DNA of 64,000 nt from assembly GCA_019828595.1 (NCBI GenBank), contig JAHQRK010000001.1:4402001-4466000 (forward strand). The letters run 5' to 3'. The stretch comes from Aphanomyces cochlioides (Eukaryota; Oomycota; Saprolegniomycetes; Saprolegniales; Verrucalvaceae). Both the position numbers and the translations under genes were made by a program. Under the pieces are notes generated by a model. That model worked only from the letters and a program-made list of their open reading frames with translations, did not search any database and had not been told where the DNA came from. Positions 44,598 to 56,046 of this stretch are shown one piece after another; the first letter of the stretch is position 1; each line of letters begins with the position of its first letter.

Positions 44598-45427
44598 GTG
44601 ACTCGAACAATCCAACGACACAGAGGGCCGCTTCTCGAGATTAAACATCAAAAGAAGGGCGACTGTGTGTCTGGCATCGACATCATTATCGGTGGTCATG
44701 ATCACGAACCTTTCACACTCTACCAAGGGAATACTTTCATCCACAAGTCTGGCCAAAATGCGTACTGGCTCGGGCGCCTCGACTTTCGAGCTGAGTAAAA
44801 ATGATCTCGAATCGCAACGTGACGCCAAATGCATCGATTGAGGCGGTGGTAAAAACGAGATAGTGACAGCGTGGCACTCATTGAAATTATATCCTAGGTT
44901 CACAAGTAGATGGCACCTTTCCAGACGAATGATTTGGTTCAGTTCACGAAGCTAAGACGCAAGTAACTGTGGCCATGTTCTCAAGGAGATGCCATTCCCG
45001 AGACCTGTTGTGTTGCTTCAATGTCAAGGTCGCGAGTTGAAAGAAGCCATTGAACAGCATCTTCGAACGTATCCATTACTTTCTGGCTCATATCCACACG
45101 TGTCTGACTTGCGTGTTAAATATGACCGCACGAAAGAACCACCTCATGTACGTCTCAACACACGCCATCCTTAGGATTAATTGTCAGGCAGGTGTCATCT
45201 TTACAAGACGATCAAGGCCACGATATCGACTTGGACGAATACGTGACACTACAACGTTCATTTCTCAAGGTGGCGATGGCTGCGTGGCGTGGAAGAAGGC
45301 TTCGCTTCTCGCAACAGATGATGCGATTGTCCAAGTTGTCATTCGTTTTCTTGAGAAACAGCGATTGGTCTCGTACCTAGAGAAGGAATTCCGCCTGGAA
45401 ATTATTGAGTTAAATCAGAAGATTTAA
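44598..45427 (+). pseudogene. 5'-nucleotidase, truncated inverted copy
   Basis: Homologous to 57,320-58,340 of the intact gene in opposite orientation. It starts abruptly after a CCGGAAA element, keeps [20 protein letters not shown], then has a stop in place of a Tyr codon ([16 protein letters not shown]), lacks about 60 codons of the C-terminal nucleotidase domain (junction at ...GATTTGGTTCAG), retains PFPRPVVLLQCQGRELKEAI and the EPPH intron, and carries a 7-base deletion after DIDLDEYVT that shifts frame. Non-functional. The part to 45,139 is shared with palindrome 1. Confidence 0.9.
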
Positions 45428-47560
45428 GTGCCGCTCTGAAGCGCTTTGAAGATTCAATGTAGATAAATTTTGGTGCTAAAACTCATTCACAGTAAGTTGC
45501 ATCATTTGGAATCAAACTCCACAATTCAAACCAATAACTGCGGTGATTGCATCAGTGACTTGGTGTGATTAGATGACAAAAATCATGCTTTTGCTTTAAA
45601 CTTGTATGGACGACTCTCCCTTGCTGTTGTTTGTCATCTCATTCTCTCATTTAACACATTGGAGGAGGACCTCCCATTTCAATTCAGCGATCGAATTTCA
45701 ATTCGTTTAATACCAGTGATATAGTGATACCGTGTCGACCAAACAGAGCTCGGGTGACTTAGAAGAAAAATATTTGTCTGGTATCTGTTTCTAGAACCTA
45801 ACAACTTCAAGTGAGAGGTTATACATTTTGATTGAGCCCATCGACGATTATATTTATTTGATTTATCGATGTCTCCCGCGAGGCACATAAACGATCTGTT
45901 CGAACAGTGAATAAATAGCTGCTGCAATACACAGTCACTCGGATAAGCATGTTATTTCTAAGCCCGATGGAATATTTGATAAGCATGCTTAGTTCTGGGT
46001 AACTTGACAGAGCTGTCACAATGCACAGTCGTTTTATCTCCCGCGACCAAGAAAGACACAAGCTGTCATTTAATGACGTGACTCACAAGATAAGCCAATT
46101 TGAGGAAAATATCGACCTCAATGATCCACAAGTATTGTTGCACCATTGCTTGGTTGGGAGGCACATAGATTATTTTTATACCGTGGACAAAGTTACATCA
46201 CTAATATTGATTCTGGACGACCTTCCTCAAATGTTATTCGGTTGTATGATTGTTGCAATCGTAGAGCGCCAGCTATGCATGGCAATATCTTTGAATAGTT
46301 GAGCACAATTGTGTCTTCAGTCATTCCACGAAACGCGATTTCAATCAAATGCAGATCATTTCTTCACCGAATACAATGCACGGTGCAAGCGCGAATAATC
46401 CAAAATCAATCGTGTGAATTGAGCTCGAGTTCTTGCCATCAATCATAAGCAATGATTGATTCACAACAACAAAATAGACAACACGCTAGATGCTAACGCC
46501 AAGATTCTCTAACTTTCAAATGTGCTCACTTGCCCATGCTTAACCACAATATAACGACCACTGCTTTGAGTTCATTGATAGTAAATTGTCCACGTGGAGA
46601 ATCGTGACGAATCGACTGGTCTCGGCCTGTGCTTAGGAAGTCTTGCCGCTCGTGTGGTGACACCAGGACATTGAATCTTATGCAACTATTGACAACATGC
46701 CGAAAATAAAGTACCGATGCAATGCATGTACAACTGGACAAAGCGTCAAAACAATTCATGAAGAGAATTCCGAGCCAGACGGACCTCATGCACGACGTTT
46801 CGCCTCTTGACAATATTCCATGTCAATCAACAAGAAACGTGGAATAGAAATATATGTAATTGTTATTAAATCGATTACTTCCTAGTGTCGATGCTTAGTA
46901 TTTTCTCTTTCGTCATAAGCCAAACGAGACATTATATACCGAGTGCATATTTCTTGCGTCGTCGTCGTTGCTGTTGACTTGCTTGAGAACGAGCTAAGAG
47001 CTTCAAAAAGTTGCGACATGGCACTTGATCATCTTGTTTCGTCGTCAGTAGTCGCTCGTTGCGCTGTTGTAGATGATCTTGTACCTCTGCAACCTCAGCC
47101 TGCGTCCAATATTCTTGATGACTTCTGGCTTTGATTTTTGGACTTCGAGCTTTGATTTCTGGACTTGTAGTAGGAGTAGTAGGAGTTGGCATGTGACAAT
47201 AGTGTCGCTTTGGGCTTTTAGTTGAGAGAAGGGGAGGGACCGGAGCACTTGGTCTCTGCTGGTTGAATGCTCCGATCATCTCTTGCTGCCACTGCTCGTG
47301 TAACTGAATGAATTCTCCAGGCTGTGTCAAGTACTCTCGGTGACTTGTGATTGGTATTTCTGGACTTGCCATGGGAGCACGTGGCATGGGACGCCAGTGA
47401 TAATTTGGACTTCTCGTGGGTAAAATTGGAGGGGCCGGAAAACTACTTTTGTGGATTTTTGGGCACTTTTCAAGGATATCTTGCTGCTTCTTGCGCTGTG
47501 TGGGGGATTCTATCACAAAATGTTCACACACCCACGTGGAGAGAACGGAATTACCAGGCT
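44660..47560. repeat. Outer left arm of the older inverted duplication (diverged)
   Basis: Aligns in reverse with 53,946 to about 58,330: 5'-nucleotidase remains, its 3' flank (45,430-45,650 with 57,090-57,320), a non-coding stretch (about 46,020-46,300 with 55,180-55,400; 46,430-46,500 with 54,725-54,810) and the 3' ends of genes c and d. Identity by eye about 70-85%, against more than 99.7% in the inner arms. Between genes (45,430-46,930) no intact ORF is seen. Confidence 0.8.
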
Positions 47561-49684
47561 CTGGGATGGTGACTTTTGTGTGCCACGCTGATATGAGTTC
47601 ATCTCTCATTGTGCATGCTTGGTAAATTGATGTCTTTGGTGATTGTGGGTCGTCATGCTGTCTAGCATCTATGTCATCGTCCTTCACCCACATGGGACTT
47701 TGCATCTTGTTTGATGACTTCATGATCAAACGTGGCGACGACGGCAAGACTGGTTGTCCATCTTGACTCGTATCAGAGCGAGCATCCGAGGCACACTTGG
47801 ACGTCATATCACTACACCACGCGATCATGTCAGCCAATCTCGATATGCGTCGCGACGAAGACGTACCGCATCTCAAAAAATGCAAAGAACACTTGGCGAT
47901 CTGTTCCAAGGGCCTCCTCTGTCTTGGCGTTTTTGACTACTTCCACCACAAAGTTCTCCAATCGTTTCAATGGCACAGTCAATTCTTCCATCGTCGACGA
48001 CGACAGAATGCGCGCGAGCTGCTTGAGAATCAACAGTTTGATTTCATCTATGACACAGTGTTAGAGACCAAATCAACCACGCTGAACGCACCTGCTTGCG
48101 TCGCCTCGTAAAGGTGCAGTAGAATGTGAATCTCATTTCTCAGCGAGGCCAGAACAACATCAAGGAACAGCACAAGGTGAGCGCCAAAAATTCTCAAGAG
48201 AAATTTGACGAACAACCATGCCACCCCGACAACGGATTCGACGGGCGAAAAAATCAACGTGCGCACGTGCTCCTACACAAATCAGTCACATGCACACGCC
48301 ACTAGTCCATCATACCGCCAACAGAAGCAAGTGGTCGGCCACAAGGTCGATCGAGTCGGCCAGCGGTACGTCTTCGAGCATGTGTTGAAGGTACTTGAGC
48401 TCAGTCACGTGGCTCATCCAGTCCGTTGGCTCTGCCACAGCCACCAGTAGACATTTCTCGATCTACAAGTAAGATTGAGAGAGATAACTCGAGCCAAGAC
48501 GGTACCTGAACTAGCACAGAGTCGACATTCACGTCGACGTCATACACGTGAACCGGATCTTGATAGAGAAGGCGATCTACAATAGAACAGTGAGGTTGCT
48601 GGGCGTCAGAGATGTCAATGACCTGCTGTTGGCGTGTCGAGCATTGAAAATGAGGCTTTTGTCTGCTCGTTATATGTCGTGGTATCAAGTGCCATGGGAT
48701 ATTCGGCAAATTGCAGGTCGTCGGACAAGTCCACGCGCGTCGTTTCCAAGGGATCATCAGCCGAAAGCAGTTGTCGTGTCATTTCCACAGTCTCTGCTTG
48801 ATCCAATGACGCTGTCTCTGGACTTGTATCTCCGCGCATGACACAATACGTGTCCATCTTGATTGAGGGTGAATTGCTGCCAAGCTCGACATCACTACAC
48901 ACGACAACAATATATCACATTCGAACAAGGAGCAAGTGCGAGTACCTCTCGGGCATCAGGTGAGTTGACGTAAGCTCCAAGCTGCTTTGGTCGAGACTGA
49001 TATGGCCATTCAAATGTTGTTGACTTGTTGCAAGAGGTACTTCTTGGTGTTCTTCATTCGTTGGCTGGTGGGAGACGCTCACATGAACTTGAGGGAGACT
49101 ATTCGCGGCGGTCTCATCCAGCGTGATACGAGCTGGCTCGCGGGAGACTATCGACGTAACATCGTTCGCCGTCTCGAGCGGCACGATGTCATGATGGTTG
49201 GTTCTTTGCACAGTTTCAAATATCTACACAGCATTTTCATTTCCCCAAGTAGCAAGGGTCTTACCTCGTTGATCTGGTGATGGGTGTCTTGGTTGATAGG
49301 TTCTTCTTGTTGGACGAGGACATGGCAGATCCGTTGCAAGGATTGCCGCTGAGCCTCCAACGACATGTTGTCTTGACGAGCGGCATCAAGTGCGCGCTCC
49401 AATGATTGAATTCGAGAGAGAAGTTCAGCGTTTTTATCGCTGTCTTCTGCTGATGTTGTTGTTGATGGGACTGTGTCTTCGTTATGTGGTTCCGGAGTGC
49501 TGTTGTGAGCAATATTGTCGCCTTTGTTGACGATCTGTGTCTACATGAACGTCAGAGATGACCAGGAGAGTACACGTACCAGTGTGTGAATTAGATTCCA
49601 TTTGATGTTGATGGCGACAGTGCCATCGATCTGCATGCACAAGAGTGCGATGCAAAGTACAAGAGGGAGAAAGATCCAAGTCAT
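46932..49684 (-). CDS. Palindrome-associated secreted coiled-coil protein, gene c
   Basis: Mirror of gene d for exons 1-9: signal peptide MTWIFLPLVLCIALLCMQ, coiled coil (LLSRIQSLERALDAARQDN), acidic Ser/Thr-rich middle, hydrophobic segment VVGVAWLFVKFLLRIFGAHL, a helical exon (DEIKLLILKQLARILSSS) and a Ser/Pro-rich stretch. The C-terminal part from 47,560 outward differs from gene d: three or four imperfect units of the form PPILPTRSPNYHWRPMPR / SPEI..HREYLTQ, then a basic end (RRRRKKYALGI). The last intron (45 bases) is in frame and stop-free here, so it could be retained. Function unknown; family members also at 25.8-28.8 kb. Distinct 3' ends suggest expression, but this is inference. Confidence 0.7.
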
Positions 49685-50475
49685 GGATTGATCCTACCCA
49701 AGAGAATGAGACAACAAGGACCTCAAAAGCGATCGCACCTGAGTGATAGATTGCTGAATGTAGTAAATGGTATGGTTGTTCATGCTTCTAGGCCATTAGT
49801 GAGATCCCTGGCTCGACGTGGAGAGCGTACCGTTCGTTTGCGCGGGTGTCTTGGGCGGTGTCGCTGCTCGACGGTCAGTTCTTTGACTTTTGAATTTGGA
49901 GTTGTCCGGATACTGAGTGGATAGCCTCTTGATTTCTGAATTGGACTATATGTATGCTAGCATAAAGACTTAAGAGTTATTTTGTATTTTGACGGCTCAA
50001 TCTAAAAATAGATTTTCTGCCGACTAGGTCGAAAGACCACGATGTCGCATCCGAGCGACCTCTCCTCTCGATCGATATCTCAGCAATACATCGACCTAGC
50101 TCATCGTGTTTGATATTGAAAAATCACTCAAAAATGGCTTTGCTTCGCTGCATTTTTTGTGGATTTTATTTCGCACGGCATCACTTGTTTCCTCCCCGAG
50201 TTTTCCTTTTCCACTCCAAGAACCGTTTCCTTTTTCTAATAACGTCCGTTCACACTGTAGAATGCTGAAGAGACGAATTCTTGATGCAAATATAAAAGGA
50301 TTTCATTCACATAAAATCCTGCCTCTGTGTTTCGACTGTAGCCACGAGAACAATGAAATAGGATGGCAGCCATGTAGGCCGAGAAACTATTCAATTTTTG
50401 CATGCCCAAATGACTCAAGATCATGAAATATTCACAGTCGGTTGATATTGTCAATTGCAATATTGTGTTTCGTTG
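47561..50475. repeat. Palindrome 2, left arm (2,915 bases)
   Basis: Exact mirror of 51,031-53,945 (coordinates sum to 101,506) with only about five substitutions noticed (for example near 47,953, 48,520-48,530, 50,175, 50,198) and no indel. Confidence 0.97.
49685..50475. promoter_or_regulatory. Upstream region of gene c, inside palindrome 2
   Basis: About 790 bases, mirrored at 51,031-51,821. Similar in part to the region between copies a and b. Must hold the promoter of gene c; no specific element is identified. Confidence 0.4.
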
Positions 50476-51030
50476 GGTTATTGCAGTAAGATGAAAAATA
50501 GGTAGTGAGTGCTGGTATTTTTCTCTAACGTTGAAGGACTCTAATTTCCATCAGACGGCATCTACTAATTGAGTCGTGATTACAAATATACTGGACACAT
50601 TGGCATTTCCTGCAAATATTTCTAGTGCCTCCCTTTCATTTCTGTTGAGCCGTGTGTTGCAATCTTGCATCGCCAGGGAAGCACGCATGGCAATGTTCTT
50701 CATGTCAACCGCATTGTGATAAATTCTTCTTTGAAATCTGAATTCTACTCAAATCATATCCGATTCCTCGTTTGATCCAGTGCAAGAAGGAACAATGCGA
50801 AATTGACCAAGAGAGTTATTCGATGTACTGCAATTTTGGTTTGACAGAACAAAGGAAGTTGTAGTTTCAATTTTGCATTAAACACGATTATTGCTTGTTT
50901 CTGGCTTCAAGAGAAAAATGACTGTCATAACTTGATCCTATCATGTTTGTCCATGACGATTACTTTCATTCTTAACTTTAGTAGCGAAGATTTCTGTACA
51001 TTTGGCACGACGTCAAGTTCAGTGAATCTG
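50476..51030. other. Palindrome 2 spacer
   Basis: 555 unpaired bases. About 50,650-50,800 (GAGCCGTGTGTTGCAATCTT, then CATGGCAATG.., TTCTTTGAAATCT) is recognisably related to 42,650-42,800 inside palindrome 1, so both palindromes contain the same kind of AT-rich repeat. Confidence 0.75.
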
Positions 51031-51821
51031 CAACGAAACACAATATTGCAATTGACAATATCAACCGACTGTGAATATTTCATGATCTTGAGTCATTTGG
51101 GCATGCAAAAATTGAATAGTTTCTCGGCCTACATGGCTGCCATCCTATTTCATTGTTCTCGTGGCTACAGTCGAAACACAGAGGCAGGATTTTATGTGAA
51201 TGAAATCCTTTTATATTTGCATCAAGAATTCGTCTCTTCAGCATTCTACAGTGTGAACGGACGTTATTAGAAAAAGGAAACGGTTCTTGGAGTGGAAAAG
51301 GAAAACTTGGGGAGGAAACAAGTGATGCCATGCGAAATAAAATCCACAAAAAATGCAGCGAAGCAAAGCCATTTTTGAGTGATTTTTCAATATCAAACAC
51401 GATGAGCTAGGTCGATGTATTGCTGAGATATCGATCGAGAGGAGAGGTCGCTCGGATGCGACATCGTGGTCTTTCGACCTAGTCGGCAGAAAATCTATTT
51501 TTAGATTGAGCCGTCAAAATACAAAATAACTCTTAAGTCTTTATGCTAGCATACATATAGTCCAATTCAGAAATCAAGAGGCTATCCACTCAGTATCCGG
51601 ACAACTCCAAATTCAAAAGTCAAAGAACTGACCGTCGAGCAGCGACACCGCCCAAGACACCCGCGCAAACGAACGGTACGCTCTCCACGTCGAGCCAGGG
51701 ATCTCACTAATGGCCTAGAAGCATGAACAACCATACCATTTACTACATTCAGCAATCTATCACTCAGGTGCGATCGCTTTTGAGGTCCTTGTTGTCTCAT
51801 TCTCTTGGGTAGGATCAATCC
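51031..51821. promoter_or_regulatory. Upstream region of gene d, inside palindrome 2
   Basis: Mirror of 49,685-50,475; genes c and d therefore have essentially identical promoters and are divergently transcribed. Confidence 0.4.
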
Positions 51822-53945
51822 ATGACTTGGATCTTTCTCCCTCTTGTACTTTGCATCGCACTCTTGTGCATGCAGATCGATGGCACTGTCGCCATCAACA
51901 TCAAATGGAATCTAATTCACACACTGGTACGTGTACTCTCCTGGTCATCTCTGACGTTCATGTAGACACAGATCGTCAACAAAGGCGACAATATTGCTCA
52001 CAACAGCACTCCGGAACCACATAACGAAGACACAGTCCCATCAACAACAACATCAGCAGAAGACAGCGATAAAAACGCTGAACTTCTCTCTCGAATTCAA
52101 TCATTGGAGCGCGCACTTGATGCCGCTCGTCAAGACAACATGTCGTTGGAGGCTCAGCGGCAATCCTTGCAACGGATCTGCCATGTCCTCGTCCAACAAG
52201 AAGAACCTATCAACCAAGACACCCATCACCAGATCAACGAGGTAAGACCCTTGCTACTTGGGGAAATGAAAATGCTGTGTAGATATTTGAAACTGTGCAA
52301 AGAACCAACCATCATGACATCGTGCCGCTCGAGACGGCGAACGATGTTACGTCGATAGTCTCCCGCGAGCCAGCTCGTATCACGCTGGATGAGACCGCCG
52401 CGAATAGTCTCCCTCAAGTTCATGTGAGCGTCTCCCACCAGCCAACGAATGAAGAACACCAAGAAGTACCTCTTGCAACAAGTCAACAACATTTGAATGG
52501 CCATATCAGTCTCGACCAAAGCAGCTTGGAGCTTACGTCAACTCACCTGATGCCCGAGAGGTACTCGCACTTGCTCCTTGTTCGAATGTGATATATTGTT
52601 GTCGTGTGTAGTGATGTCGAGCTTGGCAGCAATTCACCCTCAATCAAGATGGACACGTATTGTGTCATGCGCGGAGATACAAGTCCAGAGACAGCGTCAT
52701 TGGATCAAGCAGAGACTGTGGAAATGACACGACAACTGCTTTCGGCTGATGATCCCTTGGAAACGACGCGCGTGGACTTGTCCGACGACCTGCAATTTGC
52801 CGAATATCCCATGGCACTTGATACCACGACATATAACGAGCAGACAAAAGCCTCATTTTCAATGCTCGACACGCCAACAGCAGGTCATTGACATCTCTGA
52901 CGCCCAGCAACCTCACTGTTCTATTGTAGATCGCCTTCTCTATCAAGATCCGGTTCACGTGTATGACGTCGACTTGAATGCCGACTCTGTGCTAGTTCAG
53001 GTACCGTCTTGGCTCGAGTTATCTCTCTCAATCTTACTTGTAGATCGAGAAATGTCTACTGGTGGCTGTGGCAGAGCCAACGGACTGGATGAGCCACGTG
53101 ACTGAGCTCAAGTACCTTCAACACATGCTCGAAGACGTACCGCTGGCCGACTCGATCGACCTTGTGGCCGACCACTTGCTTCTGTTGGCGGTATGATGGA
53201 CTAGTGGCGTGTGCATGTGACTGATTTGTGTAGGAGCACGTGCGCACGTTGATTTTTTCGCCCGTCGAATCCGTTGTCGGGGTGGCATGGTTGTTCGTCA
53301 AATTTCTCTTGAGAATTTTTGGCGCTCACCTTGTGCTGTTCCTTGATGTTGTTCTGGCCTCGCTGAGAAATGAGATTCACATTCTACTGCACCTTTACGA
53401 GGCGACGCAAGCAGGTGCGTTCAGCGTGGTTGATTTGGTCTCTAACACTGTGTCATAGATGAAATCAAACTGTTGATTCTCAAGCAGCTCGCGCGCATTC
53501 TGTCGTCGTCGACGATGGAAGAATTGACTGTGCCATTGAAACGATTGGAGAACTTTGTGGTGGAAGCAGTCAAAAACGCCAAGACAGAGGAGGCCCTTGG
53601 AACAGATCGCCAAGTGTTCTTTGCATTTTTTGAGATGCGGTACGTCTTCGTCGCGACGCATATCGAGATTGGCTGACATGATCGCGTGGTGTAGTGATAT
53701 GACGTCCAAGTGTGCCTCGGATGCTCGCTCTGATACGAGTCAAGATGGACAACCAGTCTTGCCGTCGTCGCCACGTTTGATCATGAAGTCATCAAACAAG
53801 ATGCAAAGTCCCATGTGGGTGAAGGACGATGACATAGATGCTAGACAGCATGACGACCCACAATCACCAAAGACATCAATTTACCAAGCATGCACAATGA
53901 GAGATGAACTCATATCAGCGTGGCACACAAAAGTCACCATCCCAG
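51031..53945. repeat. Palindrome 2, right arm (2,915 bases)
   Basis: Mirror of 47,561-50,475. Identity stops sharply at 53,945/47,561 in the ninth exon of genes c and d, though homology continues at a lower level beyond. Confidence 0.97.
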
Positions 53946-54488
53946 TGCAAGGTAATTCAATCCTCTCGAAGTCGGCGTTTTATCTTTGTGATAGAAACCC
54001 CCCAACAGCGAGAGGAATGGCAGCAAGATATCGTGGGAGTATTCAACACGGAGATACCTTGTTCTCCGGCCCCTCGTATCCTACCCACGGAAAGCCCTAA
54101 GTGGCACATGTGCCGCATGCCAGATCCATGCACCTCTACACCAAGTCCAGATATGGAAGGCAGATGCCACCGAGAATATGTGGCACAGTCTGAGGAATTT
54201 GTCAAATCGCGCGAGTATTCGCAGCAAGACATCTTGGGAGCATACAACATAGTCCCTCCAATTCTACCCACAGCAAGCCCAAAATATTACATGCGTCGCA
54301 TGCCACCTCCACGCGCCCCTACGAGAAGTCAAGAAATCAACGCCAGATGCCATCAAGAAGATTGGGCGCAACCTGAGGTTGCCGAGGTACAAGATCATCT
54401 TCAAAATCACAACGAGCGACTACAGTCGACAAAACAAGATGATTATGTGCCATTTCGCAACTTTTTTGAAGCTCTTGACTCATTCTAA
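51822..54488 (+). CDS. Palindrome-associated secreted coiled-coil protein, gene d (10 exons)
   Basis: Exons 51,822-51,926; 51,966-52,241; 52,283-52,560; 52,612-52,883; 52,930-53,000; 53,044-53,190; 53,234-53,414; 53,459-53,639; 53,695-53,951; 53,995-54,488 sum to 2,262 bases, an uninterrupted frame of 753 residues, with GT..AG introns of 39-55 bases. Order: signal peptide (MTWIFLPLVLCIALLCMQ), Thr/Ser-rich stretch, coiled coil near residues 75-110, acidic region, a hydrophobic span near 395-425, helical exon 8, then a proline-rich tail with units such as RILPTESPKWHMCRMPDP and PILPTASPKYYMRRMPPP. The tail ends earlier than in gene c because of a frame difference (EALDSF-stop). No known family is recognised; it may be membrane-anchored or secreted. 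Confidence 0.72.
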
Positions 54489-56040
54489 GGCGAGCCAACA
54501 GCAAAGACGACGAAGCAAGAAATATGCACTCATCATCCCGCTGACAAGATGCGACAATGAAGTCTCGATCATTTACGCTAGGAAGAAATCGTTTGAATTA
54601 CAATGATATATATTTCTATTCCACAATGGCTAGTGATTGACATGGAAACCCTTTACGTCAAATCAGTGGTCGATATATTGTTATTACTCGTTGCCGAGTG
54701 AGCATGAAAGTGCGAAAATATTGACGTTAGCATCTAGCGTGACGCCTAATTTGTTGTTGTGAGGCAATCACAGCGTATGATTGATGGCAAGAATTCGAGC
54801 TCAAGTCACACGGTCTTCATTTCCTGGCACCCTTTGACAAGAAGTGAACTTTCATGCAAGGCCATTCCGCGGGCTGGCCAAACACACATCAATCTATGGC
54901 AGTCTATACTCTCTTGGCATTATTTAAGCAAAATCGTGATAATTTCTGAATAAACATTACTGCTTTCTCCATGGAGTCGGAACAAATGTGAAATTGCATA
55001 TTGGTGTAGTGGTCGTATGTTTCACGAAATCGAACGACTCGCACGACTGATTTTGCATTATTCCCATTTGCATCATGCATTCTACCCAGTGAAGAAATGG
55101 TCTACGTTTGATTAAAATTGCGTTTCGTGGGACCATGACTGAAGACACAATTGTGTTCAGCTTACTCAACGATCTTGCTCTGCATCATAGGCGATCTACG
55201 ATTGCAACAATCATCCAAACGGCTAAAAACAAACGAATAAGCCTTGAGGAACATAGTCGAATATGAATCAATATTAGTGATGTGACTTTGGCCACGCCAT
55301 AAAAATATGCTATGGGCCTCGCAACCAAGCAATACTTGTGAATCATCAATGTCAAGATTTTCCTCAAATTGTCATGTCTTGCGAGGCTCAATTGTGTCTC
55401 ACGGATTCATTGATAAAATAATCATAAGCACAATGTAAAACCCCCCACATGAACTTTTTTGGTTCTACAGTAGAAACAGTTCCGAGACAACCAAATCGAG
55501 CGATGATGGTGTGAAAGAGGATCAAATCAAAAGGACGCCACAGAACATGAATCTATTCAACGAAAATGGGATCTCTCTGTTATTGCTTCGAGTCACTCTC
55601 TCGCTTTCATCATCTTCACACATCAGCTAACTTGTTTTTAGATCACTTGAGCTCTGTTGAATGTCACGGTGTTCATCACTGCTATTTTAAACCTTGAAAC
55701 TCTGTCACGAATTGAAGTTTCGACCGCAGAATTGAAAAGGAATGTCATGTAAAAATGAGAGAAAAAGAGATGACTAACAAGGAAGAGTCGTTCATCCGAT
55801 GGCGATTAAAATGTAATTCACATTTGTTGGGCAATTACAAACGCAAAATCAACTTGCGTGTGTGGTCACTACAGTCAACCTCAGAGCGAGGGAAAAGTCG
55901 ATCACAATTTCATGACATCACTTCCAAAATTGCTGTCATATCACGTCCATGGAAAGGGCAAAGCAAAAGTCTGCATGTGTGGGAGAGAAACGACGAAGAT
56001 TGTTAGAAAGACCAAGCTGCCGACAAGAAGAGATAGTATT
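54489..56040. other. Non-coding stretch of the outer right arm
   Basis: Fossil sequence paired with 46,000-46,900 up to about 55,400, then unpaired. Short frames only. Confidence 0.4.
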
Positions 56041-56046
56041 GATTCA

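Larger units (their letters stand above)
38583..45139. repeat. Palindrome 1, right arm (6,557 bases)
   Basis: Mirror of 30,507-37,064. Every short frame here reappears on the opposite strand of the left arm. Its outer end lies inside the 5'-nucleotidase pseudogene that also belongs to the outer arm of palindrome 2. Confidence 0.97.

Noticed and set aside
30743..45000. Many 60-130-codon frames conserved in mirror image between the palindrome 1 arms
   Set aside because: They are the same because the DNA is the same. Few start credibly, none shows a known domain, and the AT-rich unit has stops in all frames at a normal rate.
30507..54000. Palindromes as simple fold-back assembly artefacts
   Set aside because: Both have unique spacers and scattered substitutions, and palindrome 2 is embedded in diverged homologous outer arms, which an artefact would not create. 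Raw-read confirmation is still the deciding test for palindrome 1.
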